Assembly: GCA_023389105.1 (NCBI GenBank)
Contig: JAEWEY010000010.1
Span: 62,001 to 126,000 of the forward strand
Direction: 5' to 3'
Origin: Pseudomonadota bacterium
GTDB lineage: Bacteria; Pseudomonadota; Alphaproteobacteria; Sphingomonadales; Sphingomonadaceae
DNA: 64,000 nt
Positions 47,595 to 56,552 of this stretch are shown in pieces. Position 1 is the first letter of the stretch; every line of letters starts with the position of its first letter. The translations under genes were made by a program, and so were the position numbers. The notes under the pieces were generated by a model. It worked only from the letters and a program-made list of their open reading frames with translations. It was not told the origin of the DNA and made no database searches.

Positions 47595-48793
47595 GCGACC
47601 TGTTCAGCAAGTTCGACGACGTCATCGCTCTTCGTCAGGGGCTGCTTGCAAGCGGCGGGGCGGACCCCTTCGGGCTCGTCATGGAGCGGGTCGAGAGCCC
47701 CACCGTTGCAATCTGCAACGGCAAGCGGACTATCCTGCTCGGCACATACAATTACATGGGCATGACCTTCGATCCGGACGTCATCGCGGCGGGCAAGCAG
47801 GCGCTTGATGACTATGGATCCGGCACTACCGGGAGCCGCGTCCTCAATGGCACTTACGCCGGCCACAAGGCGTGCGAGGACGCGCTCAAGGACTTCTACG
47901 CCATGGATCACGCCATGGTGTTTTCGACCGGCTACCAGGCCAATCTCGGCATCATTTCGACCATCGCCGGGAAGGACGACTACATCGTCCTCGACATCGA
48001 CAGCCATGCGTCAATTTACGACGGCTGCGCGCTCGGTAACGCGCAAATCGTGCCCTTCCGCCACAACGACCTCGACGCGCTCGAAAAGCGCCTGAAGCGG
48101 ATTCCCGAGGGCGCCGGCAAGCTAGTCGTCCTCGAGGGCGTCTATTCGATGCTCGGCGACATCGCGCCGCTCAGGGAAATGATCGCAATCTCCAAAGCGA
48201 ATGGTGCGATGGTGCTGGTCGATGAAGCGCATTCGATGGGCTTCATCGGGGAGCACGGCCGGGGTGTCGCGGAGGCCCAAGGTGTGATCGACGATGTCGA
48301 CTTCATCATCGGCACCTTCTCGAAATCGGTCGGCACGGTCGGCGGGTTCTGTGTTTCGAACCATCCGAAGTTCGAGATCCTGCGGCTGGTGTGCCGGCCC
48401 TATGTGTTCACTGCGTCGCTGCCGCCTTCCGTCGTCGCCACGGCGGCAACGTCGATCCGCAAGCTGATGACGAGCGCCGACAAGCGCGCGCACTTGTGGG
48501 AAAATAGCAAGCGCCTGCACGCGGGCCTTCGCGAGCTTGGCTTCAAGCTCGGAACCGAAGAGCCGCAGTCGGCCATCATCGCCGTCATCATGCCGGATCT
48601 GGAGACCGGCGCGGCGATGTGGGAAGCGCTGCTGAACGAGGGCTTGTACGTCAATTTGGCCCGTCCGCCGGCGACGCCTGCCGGCATGACGCTGCTTCGA
48701 TGCTCCCTTTGCGCCCTTCACAGCAGCGAGCAGGTCGAGGAAATTCTCGGCATGTTCGCTGCGGCGGGCCGTGCAACGGGTTGCATCAACTGA
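47591..48793 (+). CDS. spt: Serine palmitoyltransferase
   Basis: This 400-residue PLP enzyme condenses serine with an acyl thioester to 3-oxo-sphinganine, the first committed sphingolipid step. It matches the Sphingomonas enzyme in GTYNYMGMTFDPDVIAAGK, NLGIISTIAGKDDYIVLD, DSHASIYDGC (stacking histidine) and LVVLEGVYSMLGDIAPL. VDEAHSMGF, the PLP lysine in GTFSKSVGTVGGF and ARPPATPAGMTLLRCS also match. The N-terminus is about 20 residues shorter. The start GTG overlaps the ACP stop. Confidence 0.97.
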   Translation: MSDLFSKFDDVIALRQGLLASGGADPFGLVMERVESPTVAICNGKRTILLGTYNYMGMTFDPDVIAAGKQALDDYGSGTTGSRVLNGTYAGHKACEDALKDFYAMDHAMVFSTGYQANLGIISTIAGKDDYIVLDIDSHASIYDGCALGNAQIVPFRHNDLDALEKRLKRIPEGAGKLVVLEGVYSMLGDIAPLREMIAISKANGAMVLVDEAHSMGFIGEHGRGVAEAQGVIDDVDFIIGTFSKSVGTVGGFCVSNHPKFEILRLVCRPYVFTASLPPSVVATAATSIRKLMTSADKRAHLWENSKRLHAGLRELGFKLGTEEPQSAIIAVIMPDLETGAAMWEALLNEGLYVNLARPPATPAGMTLLRCSLCALHSSEQVEEILGMFAAAGRATGCIN

Positions 48794-48860
48794 GTCGCTG
48801 AGGCCGGAACAGCCACAGCACCGGGTTTCGCCCAAAGGTTAACATGGCTACATAGCCCGC

Positions 48861-50864
48861 ATGGTGGGCGATGGGGAGGACGTCAGGTTCGACTGGCGGC
48901 GCGGTGGTGCTGCGGCCGCCGGCCTAGTTGCGGCCCTCATCCTCGTCGCGATGGTGTTCCTGGTCAAATTGGCCAACGATGCCCGCGAGCGCGCGCTTGG
49001 CGCGGAACGCCAGGCTAATCAGGTCGCGCTGGTGGTTCGTAACGTCAGCGCCAACGTCGCGCGCGCCGAGGCCGCCCTCGCGCGCTTCGTGCTTGACGAG
49101 AATTTGAAGCCGAACGGCTACCTCTACGCCAGCGCTTGGCGCGACGCGGGTTTTCAGATCAATCAGCTCAAGGCTCTCGAGCGCGGCAACCCCGAACAAA
49201 GCGCGCGCGTTGCGCGCGTCGAGCAGCTCTACGAAAAGCGAGGCCAGGAATTATCTCTGGCAGCGCAAGCTGCGCTCGCCAAGCAAGGTGATGCCGGCAT
49301 CAGTTATTTTTACTCGGCGACCAAGGAGGTCGACGACAAGCATCCAAGCATCGCGCGCCAACTCGACAACAATCTCGAAGATATCATTCGCAGCGAACGG
49401 CAATCGCTTCGCTCGCGCATGGAGCAAAGCCAGTTCTTCACGGCGCAGGCCGACCGGCTCACCGATTATCTCAGCTGGCTGGGGATCGTCGTTGGCATCG
49501 GGGCAGTCTTCCTGGGCGTCGTCGCCGTGCAGGCGTTGCGGCAAAATGCCGCGGCCCGGCGGCAGGCTGAAAGCGAAGCCGAGCGTGCCGAAATCTTGGA
49601 GATGGCGGTTCGCGAGCGCACGCAGGAACTGTGGGACGCCAATCAGGCGCTGAAGGACGAAGCGCGCGAGCGTGAGGCGGCCGAGGCCCAACTTCGCCAG
49701 GTTCAGAAGATGGAAGCGGTTGGCCAGCTGACAGGCGGCATTGCCCACGACTTCAACAATATGCTCGCTGTCGTCGTCGGTGGGATCGATCTTGCCCTGC
49801 GTCGCCTCAATGGCCCGCGCCGCGAGGTCATGATGCACCTCAACAACGCCATGGAAGGCGCGACCCGAGCCGCGGCGCTGACCCGCCGGCTCCTCTCCTT
49901 TGCCCGCTCGGAGCCGTTACTGCCGGAACGGGTGGAACCGGCCGAGCTCATCGCCGGCATGTCGGACCTGCTCGACCGCACCCTCGGCGAGCGCATTCGC
50001 ATCGACGTCGACGCCAAGGCTGACGCATGGCCGACGTACGTAGACCCGCACCAGCTTGAAAATGCGATCGTCAACCTCGCGGTCAATGCGCGAGACGCAA
50101 TGGAGGGAGAAGGGCAGATGCGCATCTCCGCAGACAACGTCACCGTCTCCGCCAATCAGATCGGTGACATTCGCGGCGGCGAGTACGTCCGCATCAGCGT
50201 CGCCGATTCTGGTTGCGGAATGTCTCCAGCCGTTCTCGAACGCGCCTTCGAGCCGTTCTTCACAACCAAGCCGGTTGGTAAGGGCACGGGTCTTGGCCTT
50301 AGTCAGATCTTCGGCTTCGCGCATGAATCCGGTGGTGAAGTCGGCATCGAGAGTGAGGTTGGCCGCGGCACGACCGTTTCCATCTATCTGCCGCGGACCG
50401 AGGCAGCGGCGCCCGTTCGCCTCCACCCGGCGGCTCAGCGCACGGACACCGCCGACCTTCACGTCGCAGGCGCGCGCATCCTGCTGGTAGAAGATGATCC
50501 GCGCGTCCGGACGGCGACGGTCGGCGCGCTCGAAGACCTCGATTATGAGCCGATTGCCTGTGGCAGCGGTGCGGAGGCCATCGAGATCTTCAACGCGCAG
50601 CTGTTCGATCTCGTCATTACCGACGTCATCATGCCCGAAATGTCCGGCCCGGAATTGATCAAATATCTGAAGGAAACGAGCCGGCATGATTTCGCCGTGC
50701 TGTTTGTGACGGGGTACGTCGGCGAAGGTGAATCCGACGATCTCCGTGGTTACGAACTTCTTCGCAAACCGTTCACGGTTGGGGCCTTGGCCAGCGCGGT
50801 CGCGGCAGCCTTGGCGCGTTCTAACGAACCGCCCCGCTCTTCAGCAGCCGGGGCAGCAGGCTAA
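48861..50864 (+). CDS. Hybrid sensor histidine kinase with receiver domain
   Basis: This 667-residue membrane kinase has TM1 (about 16-38), a CHASE3-like periplasmic helical domain (about 40-205), TM2 (about 207-227), and a coiled coil rich in Ala/Glu. A HisKA domain follows with the phospho-histidine in [14 protein letters not shown] near residue 296, then an HATPase ([31 protein letters not shown]). A C-terminal receiver carries aspartate near 587 in [17 protein letters not shown]. No separate DNA-binding regulator is next to it. Its place inside the sphingolipid region raises a link to envelope control, which is only inference. Confidence 0.93.
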   Translation: MVGDGEDVRFDWRRGGAAAAGLVAALILVAMVFLVKLANDARERALGAERQANQVALVVRNVSANVARAEAALARFVLDENLKPNGYLYASAWRDAGFQINQLKALERGNPEQSARVARVEQLYEKRGQELSLAAQAALAKQGDAGISYFYSATKEVDDKHPSIARQLDNNLEDIIRSERQSLRSRMEQSQFFTAQADRLTDYLSWLGIVVGIGAVFLGVVAVQALRQNAAARRQAESEAERAEILEMAVRERTQELWDANQALKDEAREREAAEAQLRQVQKMEAVGQLTGGIAHDFNNMLAVVVGGIDLALRRLNGPRREVMMHLNNAMEGATRAAALTRRLLSFARSEPLLPERVEPAELIAGMSDLLDRTLGERIRIDVDAKADAWPTYVDPHQLENAIVNLAVNARDAMEGEGQMRISADNVTVSANQIGDIRGGEYVRISVADSGCGMSPAVLERAFEPFFTTKPVGKGTGLGLSQIFGFAHESGGEVGIESEVGRGTTVSIYLPRTEAAAPVRLHPAAQRTDTADLHVAGARILLVEDDPRVRTATVGALEDLDYEPIACGSGAEAIEIFNAQLFDLVITDVIMPEMSGPELIKYLKETSRHDFAVLFVTGYVGEGESDDLRGYELLRKPFTVGALASAVAAALARSNEPPRSSAAGAAG

Positions 50865-51681
50865 GCCCTGTCAGCAGCGGGTGCCGCCGCTGCCATGGAC
50901 TGAGCTTTATGCTGGTCCCGGCGTGCCGGTTGATTTTCCAAACGATATATTCCGCGCCGCCCGCGAAGGTCAGGCTCGCTTTGGCAAGGCGGACGACGGA
51001 CAGAACCTTCCCTTCCGCGCGCCGGCGAGCCCAGCTGGCGCGCGGCTGCATGGCTCGGGCGACCTTTACGGCGGGCTCCGTGAACCGCTCGTATCGTGCA
51101 GGCTCAAGATCGACGACCGAGCTTGCCCGCCCGGCGCGTTCGGCGCGAAGCTCGGCTGAATAGGTCAGCGCGAATGCGCGTCTCCACAAATCGAGCCCGG
51201 CGTCGCCCTCGTCCAGTCCGGCAGCCGCCAGCAAGGTCGGTGCCGCGCGGGAGACCGCTCCGATAGCCCGTTCGGCGGCCTCCCCGTTTGCGGTCCAGAC
51301 CAGACGCGACGGCTGCGCAAACCTTGCCCAGACCGAAACATTGGCGGTCTTGGGACCACACAGCCGGGTGAAATCCGCCTCGCTGAGGACGGCATATTTC
51401 GCGACGAGATCGTCGTGCTCGAAATAGAACACATTTGGCGGAATGAGGCGATTGGCGGTCGCCAGCCAGCGTTTCGCATAGGCTTCGCCGTAATCAGACA
51501 CGATCAGATAGAAATCGAGCATCAGCCCGTCGAGCTGCCGCTGACGAAGGCAGGAGCCGTAGAACAGGACCGCACGGGACGCTTGGCCGTGCTCCCTCGC
51601 AATCGCTTCGGCCGTGGCCGTGACTCGCGCATCCACCGGTTGGCCGAGTTCCTCGGCAACTAAGCTCCGCAACTCCGACAT
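50821..51681 (-). CDS. Uncharacterised protein with nucleotidyltransferase-like motif, sphingolipid region
   Basis: This 286-residue soluble protein is of unknown function. AVLFYGSCLRQRQLDGLMLD resembles the GS-x(n)-D motif of polymerase-beta-type nucleotidyltransferases, but the second acidic residue is replaced (DFY), so activity is uncertain. The C-terminal part has a basic surface (RRAEGKVLSVVRLAKASLTF, EYIVWKINRHAG) and a hydrophobic region ([15 protein letters not shown]) that may touch the membrane. It lies 10 bases after the lipid kinase gene on the same strand, so it likely acts on the same lipid. It overlaps the kinase end at 50864. Confidence 0.7.
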   Translation of the reverse strand: MSELRSLVAEELGQPVDARVTATAEAIAREHGQASRAVLFYGSCLRQRQLDGLMLDFYLIVSDYGEAYAKRWLATANRLIPPNVFYFEHDDLVAKYAVLSEADFTRLCGPKTANVSVWARFAQPSRLVWTANGEAAERAIGAVSRAAPTLLAAAGLDEGDAGLDLWRRAFALTYSAELRAERAGRASSVVDLEPARYERFTEPAVKVARAMQPRASWARRRAEGKVLSVVRLAKASLTFAGGAEYIVWKINRHAGTSIKLSPWQRRHPLLTGLSLLPRLLKSGAVR

Positions 51682-51691
51682 GGGAAAAACT

Positions 51692-52735
51692 CTATGCGGC
51701 CAGCTTCACGAATGACAGCGGCTGCGCGGGCGTAAGGTTGATTGGGAAGCCCCGCTCCGCCCGGAACATCTCGCCATCGAGAATGACGTTCGAATTGTCG
51801 CCTTCGATAGTGATCTGGTCGGTAGCTTCGAAGTGCACCCCGCTGACGTGATCGCGGCCAAGCCGGCCGAACATGCTTGCGAACAGCCCACGCAGAATCG
51901 ACGAAGGCCGCTCTTCGACAGCGAGGATCTTGAGCGCCCCACCATGCCGCGTTCCGAGATTGCTTGCGAGCAAGAGCTTCTCGAGCGTCGTCACAGCAAG
52001 AAGCGAGAAGCGCCCGTTCAGGCGATCGCCCTCATGGCGGAGCGAGACGCTCAGCGGCTGCGGATCGGGCGGGAGGAAGCTGGCCTTGATCCGCAAGATC
52101 AGCTTCATCAGCAGCGCAAACGCCGTGATCACGTGGGCCATGCCGTTAGGCAGGCCGAGCGGATAGATCTTGTCACGGCAATAAAGCATGGTGTCGGCCA
52201 GCCCGGCACCGCCCATGAACATGCCGATCACTGGCCGCTCATTCGCGCCGTGGCGGAGCGCGATGAGTTCTCGCGCCACCGTGTAGTTGGCCAGATTGTC
52301 CTCGCGAGCGAGTTGGAGAAGCCGCTCAAGCGCCTCGATCGGATCGCCGCGTGCACCAAGATCGAGCGCGATAAGGTTGGTCTTTCCGCTTGGCAGAACC
52401 GCAACCGGCGGGACCTGATCGCCGAAATGCCCGCCGTTATGGAGCTCGGTCAGGGTCGCCTGCACCGTCCCGTCGCCGCCATTGATCACCAAGACCCGGG
52501 GACGGACGCGCGCGATCGACTTGATCGCCTCGCCAATCTGGTTGGCGTGCTCGACTTCGTAGTGGAAAAGGTCAGGATGCTCGGCGCAATATTCCCTAAT
52601 GCGGGGCAGCTGAGCGAGATTACCCGTCGACTTGGGGTTCGATAGCAGCGCGATACGCGGCCGCAGCCGGCGACCCGGCATCGGGCAGGCCTGCCCTTCC
52701 GCCTTGTCTTCCGAAAGCTGCTGCACTTTCGACAT
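51692..52735 (-). CDS. Diacylglycerol/ceramide kinase-like lipid kinase
   Basis: This protein is about 347 residues. The catalytic DAGK domain is clear: IALLSNPKSTGNL at the start, LVINGGDGTVQATLTEL (nucleotide motif), and VLPSGKTNLIALDLGARGD. The last normally reads P-x-G-T-x-N; here it is P-S-G-K-T-N. MFMGGAGLADTMLYCRDK and the C-terminal beta domain follow. In Caulobacter a DAGK-family enzyme (CpgB) is a ceramide kinase, and this gene is in the spt region, so a ceramide-type substrate is plausible. The ATG at 52735 is chosen from context; its ribosome site is weak. Confidence 0.78.
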   Translation of the reverse strand: MSKVQQLSEDKAEGQACPMPGRRLRPRIALLSNPKSTGNLAQLPRIREYCAEHPDLFHYEVEHANQIGEAIKSIARVRPRVLVINGGDGTVQATLTELHNGGHFGDQVPPVAVLPSGKTNLIALDLGARGDPIEALERLLQLAREDNLANYTVARELIALRHGANERPVIGMFMGGAGLADTMLYCRDKIYPLGLPNGMAHVITAFALLMKLILRIKASFLPPDPQPLSVSLRHEGDRLNGRFSLLAVTTLEKLLLASNLGTRHGGALKILAVEERPSSILRGLFASMFGRLGRDHVSGVHFEATDQITIEGDNSNVILDGEMFRAERGFPINLTPAQPLSFVKLAA

Positions 52736-52836
52736 GAATCCGCGCACCGTTTCGCTATAGGGACCAGCGGAACGGCGCATCCGGCAAGCCGGCTGTATCC
52801 GTCCCAAGGTGCAATATCGGCTGCCTTTGCGGCCAA

Positions 52837-54075
52837 ATGATGGTGCTGGGACGACCGAATTTGCCGCAGATCGGCCTGATTGACCGCTATCTCGCCCGAT
52901 CGATTGCCGTGCCTTTGCTCGGCTCTCTGGTGCTGGCGGCGATGCTGCTCGTGCTCGATAAGATGCTGCGGCTCTTTCAATATGTCGTCGACGCCGGCGG
53001 CCCGGTCAGCGTGGTGTGGCGGATGCTGGCGAATTTGCTGCCGGAATATCTGTCCCTCGGCATTCCTATCGGGCTTATGCTCGGCATCCTGCTTGCCTTC
53101 CGGAAGCTGGCATTGTCCTCTGAACTGGATGCGCTCCGCGGGATCGGCATCGGCTACGGAAGGCTTCTCCGCGTGCCCTTCGCCTACGCGATTCCCCTTG
53201 CCGTGCTGAACCTTTTCATCGTCGGCTACCTCGAGCCCTTCACCCATTATCGCTACGAAGGGCTTCGTTTCGACCTGAAGTCGGGCGCGCTCGGAGCGGC
53301 GATCAAGGTCGGAGAGTTCAACCGCCTCGGCAGGCACCTGACGCTCCGCATCGACCGTAGCGAAAACAAGGGCACGCAGCTTCATGGCATTTTCGTCCAG
53401 AGCGAGGACGGCAAGGGGATGTCGGTGGCCGCGACCGCCGAGCATGGCCGCTTCCTCGCGACCGACGATCCCAACAAGATCCTCTTTCGCCTGACCAAGG
53501 GCCGGCTGGTCCAGGACAGCCCCAAGTTCGCAACCCCGCGGACGCTTGCGTTCGACAGCTACGACTTGCCCGTCAACCTTCCTGCCATCGACCAGTTTCG
53601 CGGCCGCGCGGCCGGCGAAACGGAGGAATTATACCTCCATGAACTCTGGCGGCTCGGTTATGGCGGCGAGGGCCGGACGCACGCCCAGCGCATGGCGGCG
53701 GAAGCTCACTTCAATTTCCGCATGGTCGAAGTCGTGATGATGTTGATGCTGCCGCTGCTGGCGATTGCGCTGGCCGTTCCGCCCAAGCGAAGCTCGTCGG
53801 GGCTTGGCATCTTCGTCTCGATCCTGATCGTCGTCGCCTATCACAAGGTCAATCAATATGCGGAGGCCGCGGCGGCGCGCGGCGACCTCAATCCCACGCT
53901 CGGACTGTGGGTGCCATTGTTCGTCCTCGCGGGCGTTATCTACTGGATGTATCACGTGCTCGCGCACAGGCCGGGCGGTCAGCCGATCGGCGCGCTCGAA
54001 TGGTTCTTCGCCGGCTTCGCCAAGCGGCTTCGCGCCCTCCTGCCCAAGTCCAGGCAGCCGACGCCCGCCGCATGA
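52837..54075 (+). CDS. lptF: LptF/YjgP-family permease
   Basis: This 412-residue protein has N-terminal TM helices (IDRYLARSIAVPLLGSLVLAAM, YLSLGIPIGLMLGILLAF), the LptF/G motif LSSELDALRGIGIGYGRLL, a large periplasmic beta domain (about 135-270) and three C-terminal TM helices starting MVEVVMMLMLPLLAIALAV. LptF and LptG with LptB form the ABC exporter that lifts LPS off the inner membrane. Sphingomonads generally replace LPS with glycosphingolipids, so the cargo here may be sphingolipid. It is divergent from the lipid kinase and overlaps lptG (ATGA). Confidence 0.93.
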   Translation: MMVLGRPNLPQIGLIDRYLARSIAVPLLGSLVLAAMLLVLDKMLRLFQYVVDAGGPVSVVWRMLANLLPEYLSLGIPIGLMLGILLAFRKLALSSELDALRGIGIGYGRLLRVPFAYAIPLAVLNLFIVGYLEPFTHYRYEGLRFDLKSGALGAAIKVGEFNRLGRHLTLRIDRSENKGTQLHGIFVQSEDGKGMSVAATAEHGRFLATDDPNKILFRLTKGRLVQDSPKFATPRTLAFDSYDLPVNLPAIDQFRGRAAGETEELYLHELWRLGYGGEGRTHAQRMAAEAHFNFRMVEVVMMLMLPLLAIALAVPPKRSSSGLGIFVSILIVVAYHKVNQYAEAAAARGDLNPTLGLWVPLFVLAGVIYWMYHVLAHRPGGQPIGALEWFFAGFAKRLRALLPKSRQPTPAA

Positions 54076-55169
54076 TCAACCTCGGTTTCTTTCCGTCGCG
54101 CCGCCTCGCTTTTTACATGGTGCGGCTGTTCCTCACGCGTAGCCTCGCCGTGCTCCTGGCGCTCGTCCTCATTCTCATGACCCTCGATCTGCTCGGCGAA
54201 TCCGGCAAGATCCTCGCTGTTCCGGGTAATGGCGACGCCGACCTCTGGCGCTACGTCGCGCTGCGCATACCCATGCTGATCTCCCGTTTCCTGCCGTTCG
54301 CGGTTTTGCTTGGCACGCTCATCGCCTTCGTCGGCCTGAACCAGAACAGCGAAGTCGTGGCGATGAAGGCTGCCGGACTGTCTGCCCATCAAATCCTCGC
54401 GCCACTGGTCGTCGCCAGCATCGGCATCGCGGGCCTGCTCTTCGCATTCAATGAAGGGGTGGTGGTCAACTCGACCCGAACCGTCACTGCCTGGAGCGAC
54501 AATGACTACAAGCCGATCCCGCCGGCGAGCGGCATCATGGGCAACGTCTGGGTGCTAAGCGGCGACGACCTCATTCGCGCCGGCACGGTCGGCGGCCGTC
54601 CGTTCACGGCCCACCGCGTGACCATCTATGATCGCGCGGGCGGCGTTCTTCAACGCAAGATCGACGCCGCGCGGGCGATGCCGAATGCTGGCCAGAACAA
54701 TTGGTTGCTGCAGGATGTGAAAATCTACGACGCGGCGATGAATGTCGAACGGACGCTGCCCACGATGACGGCGATGGAAGGTATCACGCCGGAGCAACTG
54801 ACGCTCGCCAAAGTCGACCCGACGGAGCTCGATTATTGGACGCTGAAGCGACGCATTGGCGAGCTGGACGCCGCCGGTAGGCCGGATGAAGAAGCGCGCT
54901 CTGGACTCGCGCACAAGATCGCCAGCCCGCTCTCCACGGTCCTGATGCCGCTGCTTGCAGCAGTCGCGGCCTTCGGGCTTGCGCGATCCGGGCAGGTCAT
55001 GGTGCGCGCGGTCATCGGCATGGCGCTCGGCTTTGCCTATTTCGTCGTCGATAATTTCAGTCTGGCGATGGGGAATGCTGGCACATACCCGCCGCTGATC
55101 GCCGCATGGGCGCCGTTCGTGCTTTTCTTCCTGATTGGCGAAACGGTCCTGATCCGGACAGAGGAATAA
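54072..55169 (+). CDS. lptG: LptG/YjgQ-family permease
   Basis: This 365-residue partner of LptF has TM1 (FYMVRLFLTRSLAVLLALVLILM), the family motif GLNQNSEVVAMKAAGLSAHQIL, a periplasmic beta-jellyroll (about 100-275) and C-terminal TM helices (HKIASPLSTVLMPLLAAVAAF, AVIGMALGFAYFVVDNF). It starts at the ATG overlapping the lptF stop. Together with LptF it forms the transmembrane part of the lipid exporter. Confidence 0.93.
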   Translation: MINLGFFPSRRLAFYMVRLFLTRSLAVLLALVLILMTLDLLGESGKILAVPGNGDADLWRYVALRIPMLISRFLPFAVLLGTLIAFVGLNQNSEVVAMKAAGLSAHQILAPLVVASIGIAGLLFAFNEGVVVNSTRTVTAWSDNDYKPIPPASGIMGNVWVLSGDDLIRAGTVGGRPFTAHRVTIYDRAGGVLQRKIDAARAMPNAGQNNWLLQDVKIYDAAMNVERTLPTMTAMEGITPEQLTLAKVDPTELDYWTLKRRIGELDAAGRPDEEARSGLAHKIASPLSTVLMPLLAAVAAFGLARSGQVMVRAVIGMALGFAYFVVDNFSLAMGNAGTYPPLIAAWAPFVLFFLIGETVLIRTEE

Positions 55170-55285
55170 TTGGCCGCCGGTTGTTCACCGCGCATTTTCC
55201 CGCGTGGATTCAACTGACAATAAAACTTGCAGTCTTCTTCATTTGGCGTTCGAACTGCACACAGGGATCGAAGGGGAGGATCGCG

Positions 55286-55441
55286 GTGTACCCGAGCGTG
55301 CATTTCTTCAATCGTCAGGCGGCGCGGGAGAAGCTTGCAGCCATGCGGGCGTTGACCGAGGCGGCGCGAGATCGCCACTTGGCCCTCGCTGAAGACTATC
55401 GCAAGCGCGCCGACCAGATGGGGCTTTCCAGCCGCCCGTGA
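55286..55441 (+). CDS. Small hypothetical protein
   Basis: This 51-residue protein starts at GTG with an excellent AGGGGAGGA ribosome site. The sequence YPSVHFFNRQAAREKLAAMRAL and RHLALAEDYRKRADQMGLS is helical and basic. Its stop overlaps the start of the next gene (GTGA), so the two are coupled. No recognisable domain. Confidence 0.68.
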   Translation: MYPSVHFFNRQAAREKLAAMRALTEAARDRHLALAEDYRKRADQMGLSSRP

Positions 55442-55848
55442 ACGATGAAGCCGAAATCGGAGCGGTCATCGATGAGATGTACGCGATGATTTCGGGGCCG
55501 GCGGGCCCGCGCGAATGGTCGCGGCAACTGAACAGCTTCCTTCCGGAAGCGCGGCAAGTACGCACTTGGGTTGATGACGCTGGCCGAGCCACGAAGAAAT
55601 CGATGACCCTCGACGAATATTCGGCCGACACCGCGCCCTTCTTCGCTGCCAACCCATTCTTCGAAGTCGAAACGGAAAGGCGTATCGATCGCTTCGGCAA
55701 CGTCGCGCATGTCTGGAGCCACTACGAGGCCCGGCGAGCGCCGGACGACGAGGCGCCGGAGCGGCGCGGCGTGAATTCGATCCAGTTATTCAAGGATCCC
55801 GACCGTGGATGGCGGATCATCCACATGATCTGGGACAACGAGCGCTAG
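55438..55848 (+). CDS. NTF2/SnoaL-like protein
   Basis: This 136-residue protein has the cone-fold pattern of NTF2-like proteins. A helix (AVIDEMYAMISGPAGP) opens it, followed by LDEYSADTAPFFAANPFFEVE and outer strands (AHVWSHYEARR, GVNSIQLFKDPDRGWRIIHMIWDNE). The closing W-x-I-x-x-x-x-W-[DE] strand is characteristic. No signal peptide is visible, so it is cytoplasmic. A ligand or activity cannot be given. GTG start coupled to the upstream small gene; convergent with the persulfide dioxygenase-like gene. Confidence 0.8.
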   Translation: MNDEAEIGAVIDEMYAMISGPAGPREWSRQLNSFLPEARQVRTWVDDAGRATKKSMTLDEYSADTAPFFAANPFFEVETERRIDRFGNVAHVWSHYEARRAPDDEAPERRGVNSIQLFKDPDRGWRIIHMIWDNER

Positions 55849-56552
55849 GCGGGCGCAGCCGCCCCGCACCTGCGGTTCGCGGGCACCGCAACATCCATCT
55901 TCTTTGGCCGCGGCAAATTGAGCGCGGCCATGATCGCGATAAACTCATCAACCGTTTTCCCGCCGCCAAGCCGTGCATTTCGCGCTTTCTCCTGGCCAAT
56001 GCTGCTGACCTGGCGCTGCTGATAATCATGGCCCGGATACACCAGGGTCTCGTCGGGCAGTGAGAAGAGCTTCTCGTGCACCGAGCGATAGAGCGTTGCT
56101 GCATCGCCATTCTGGAAATCGGTGCGTCCGCATCCATCGATCATGAGTGCATCGCCAGTGAACACACGGGATCCGTCGACGCTGCGGACAACATAGGCAT
56201 GGTGATCGTCGGTGTGGCCCGGAACGTGGAGGGGCTCGATCGTCAACGTGCCGACCGCAATCGGCTTGCCTTCTTGCACCGCGAGATCGGCGTCAGCGGC
56301 ACCGCTCGCTTCAGGAAGCGCGACCTTTGCCCCCGTCTTCTCCCGCAGCTTCGAAGCACCGGTCACGTGGTCGGCATGAAGGTGCGTCTCGATCGTGTAT
56401 TTCAGGGTCAGGCCAAGCTCTTCGAGCAAGGCAAGGTCGCGGTCGATGGATTCGAGCACGGGGTCGATGAGGATGGCTTCGCGCGTGTTCTCGCAGCCGA
56501 GCAGATAGGTGTAAGCCGACGCGGTCGGTTCGAACAATTGTCGGAAGATCAC
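55845..56552 (-). CDS. ETHE1-type metallo-beta-lactamase-fold protein (persulfide dioxygenase-like)
   Basis: This protein is about 235 residues from a GTG that overlaps the fahA stop. The MBL metal motif THLHADHVTGASKL and the ETHE1 signature FTGDALMIDGCGRTDFQNG, with PGHDYQQRQVSSI near the C-terminus, place it with persulfide dioxygenases. These oxidise glutathione persulfide using a single iron. A link to sulfide or cysteine breakdown is usual, yet it is coupled here to tyrosine catabolism genes. It could instead hydrolyse glutathione thioesters, since glyoxalase II shares the fold. Confidence 0.85.
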   Translation of the reverse strand: MIFRQLFEPTASAYTYLLGCENTREAILIDPVLESIDRDLALLEELGLTLKYTIETHLHADHVTGASKLREKTGAKVALPEASGAADADLAVQEGKPIAVGTLTIEPLHVPGHTDDHHAYVVRSVDGSRVFTGDALMIDGCGRTDFQNGDAATLYRSVHEKLFSLPDETLVYPGHDYQQRQVSSIGQEKARNARLGGGKTVDEFIAIMAALNLPRPKKMDVAVPANRRCGAAAPA

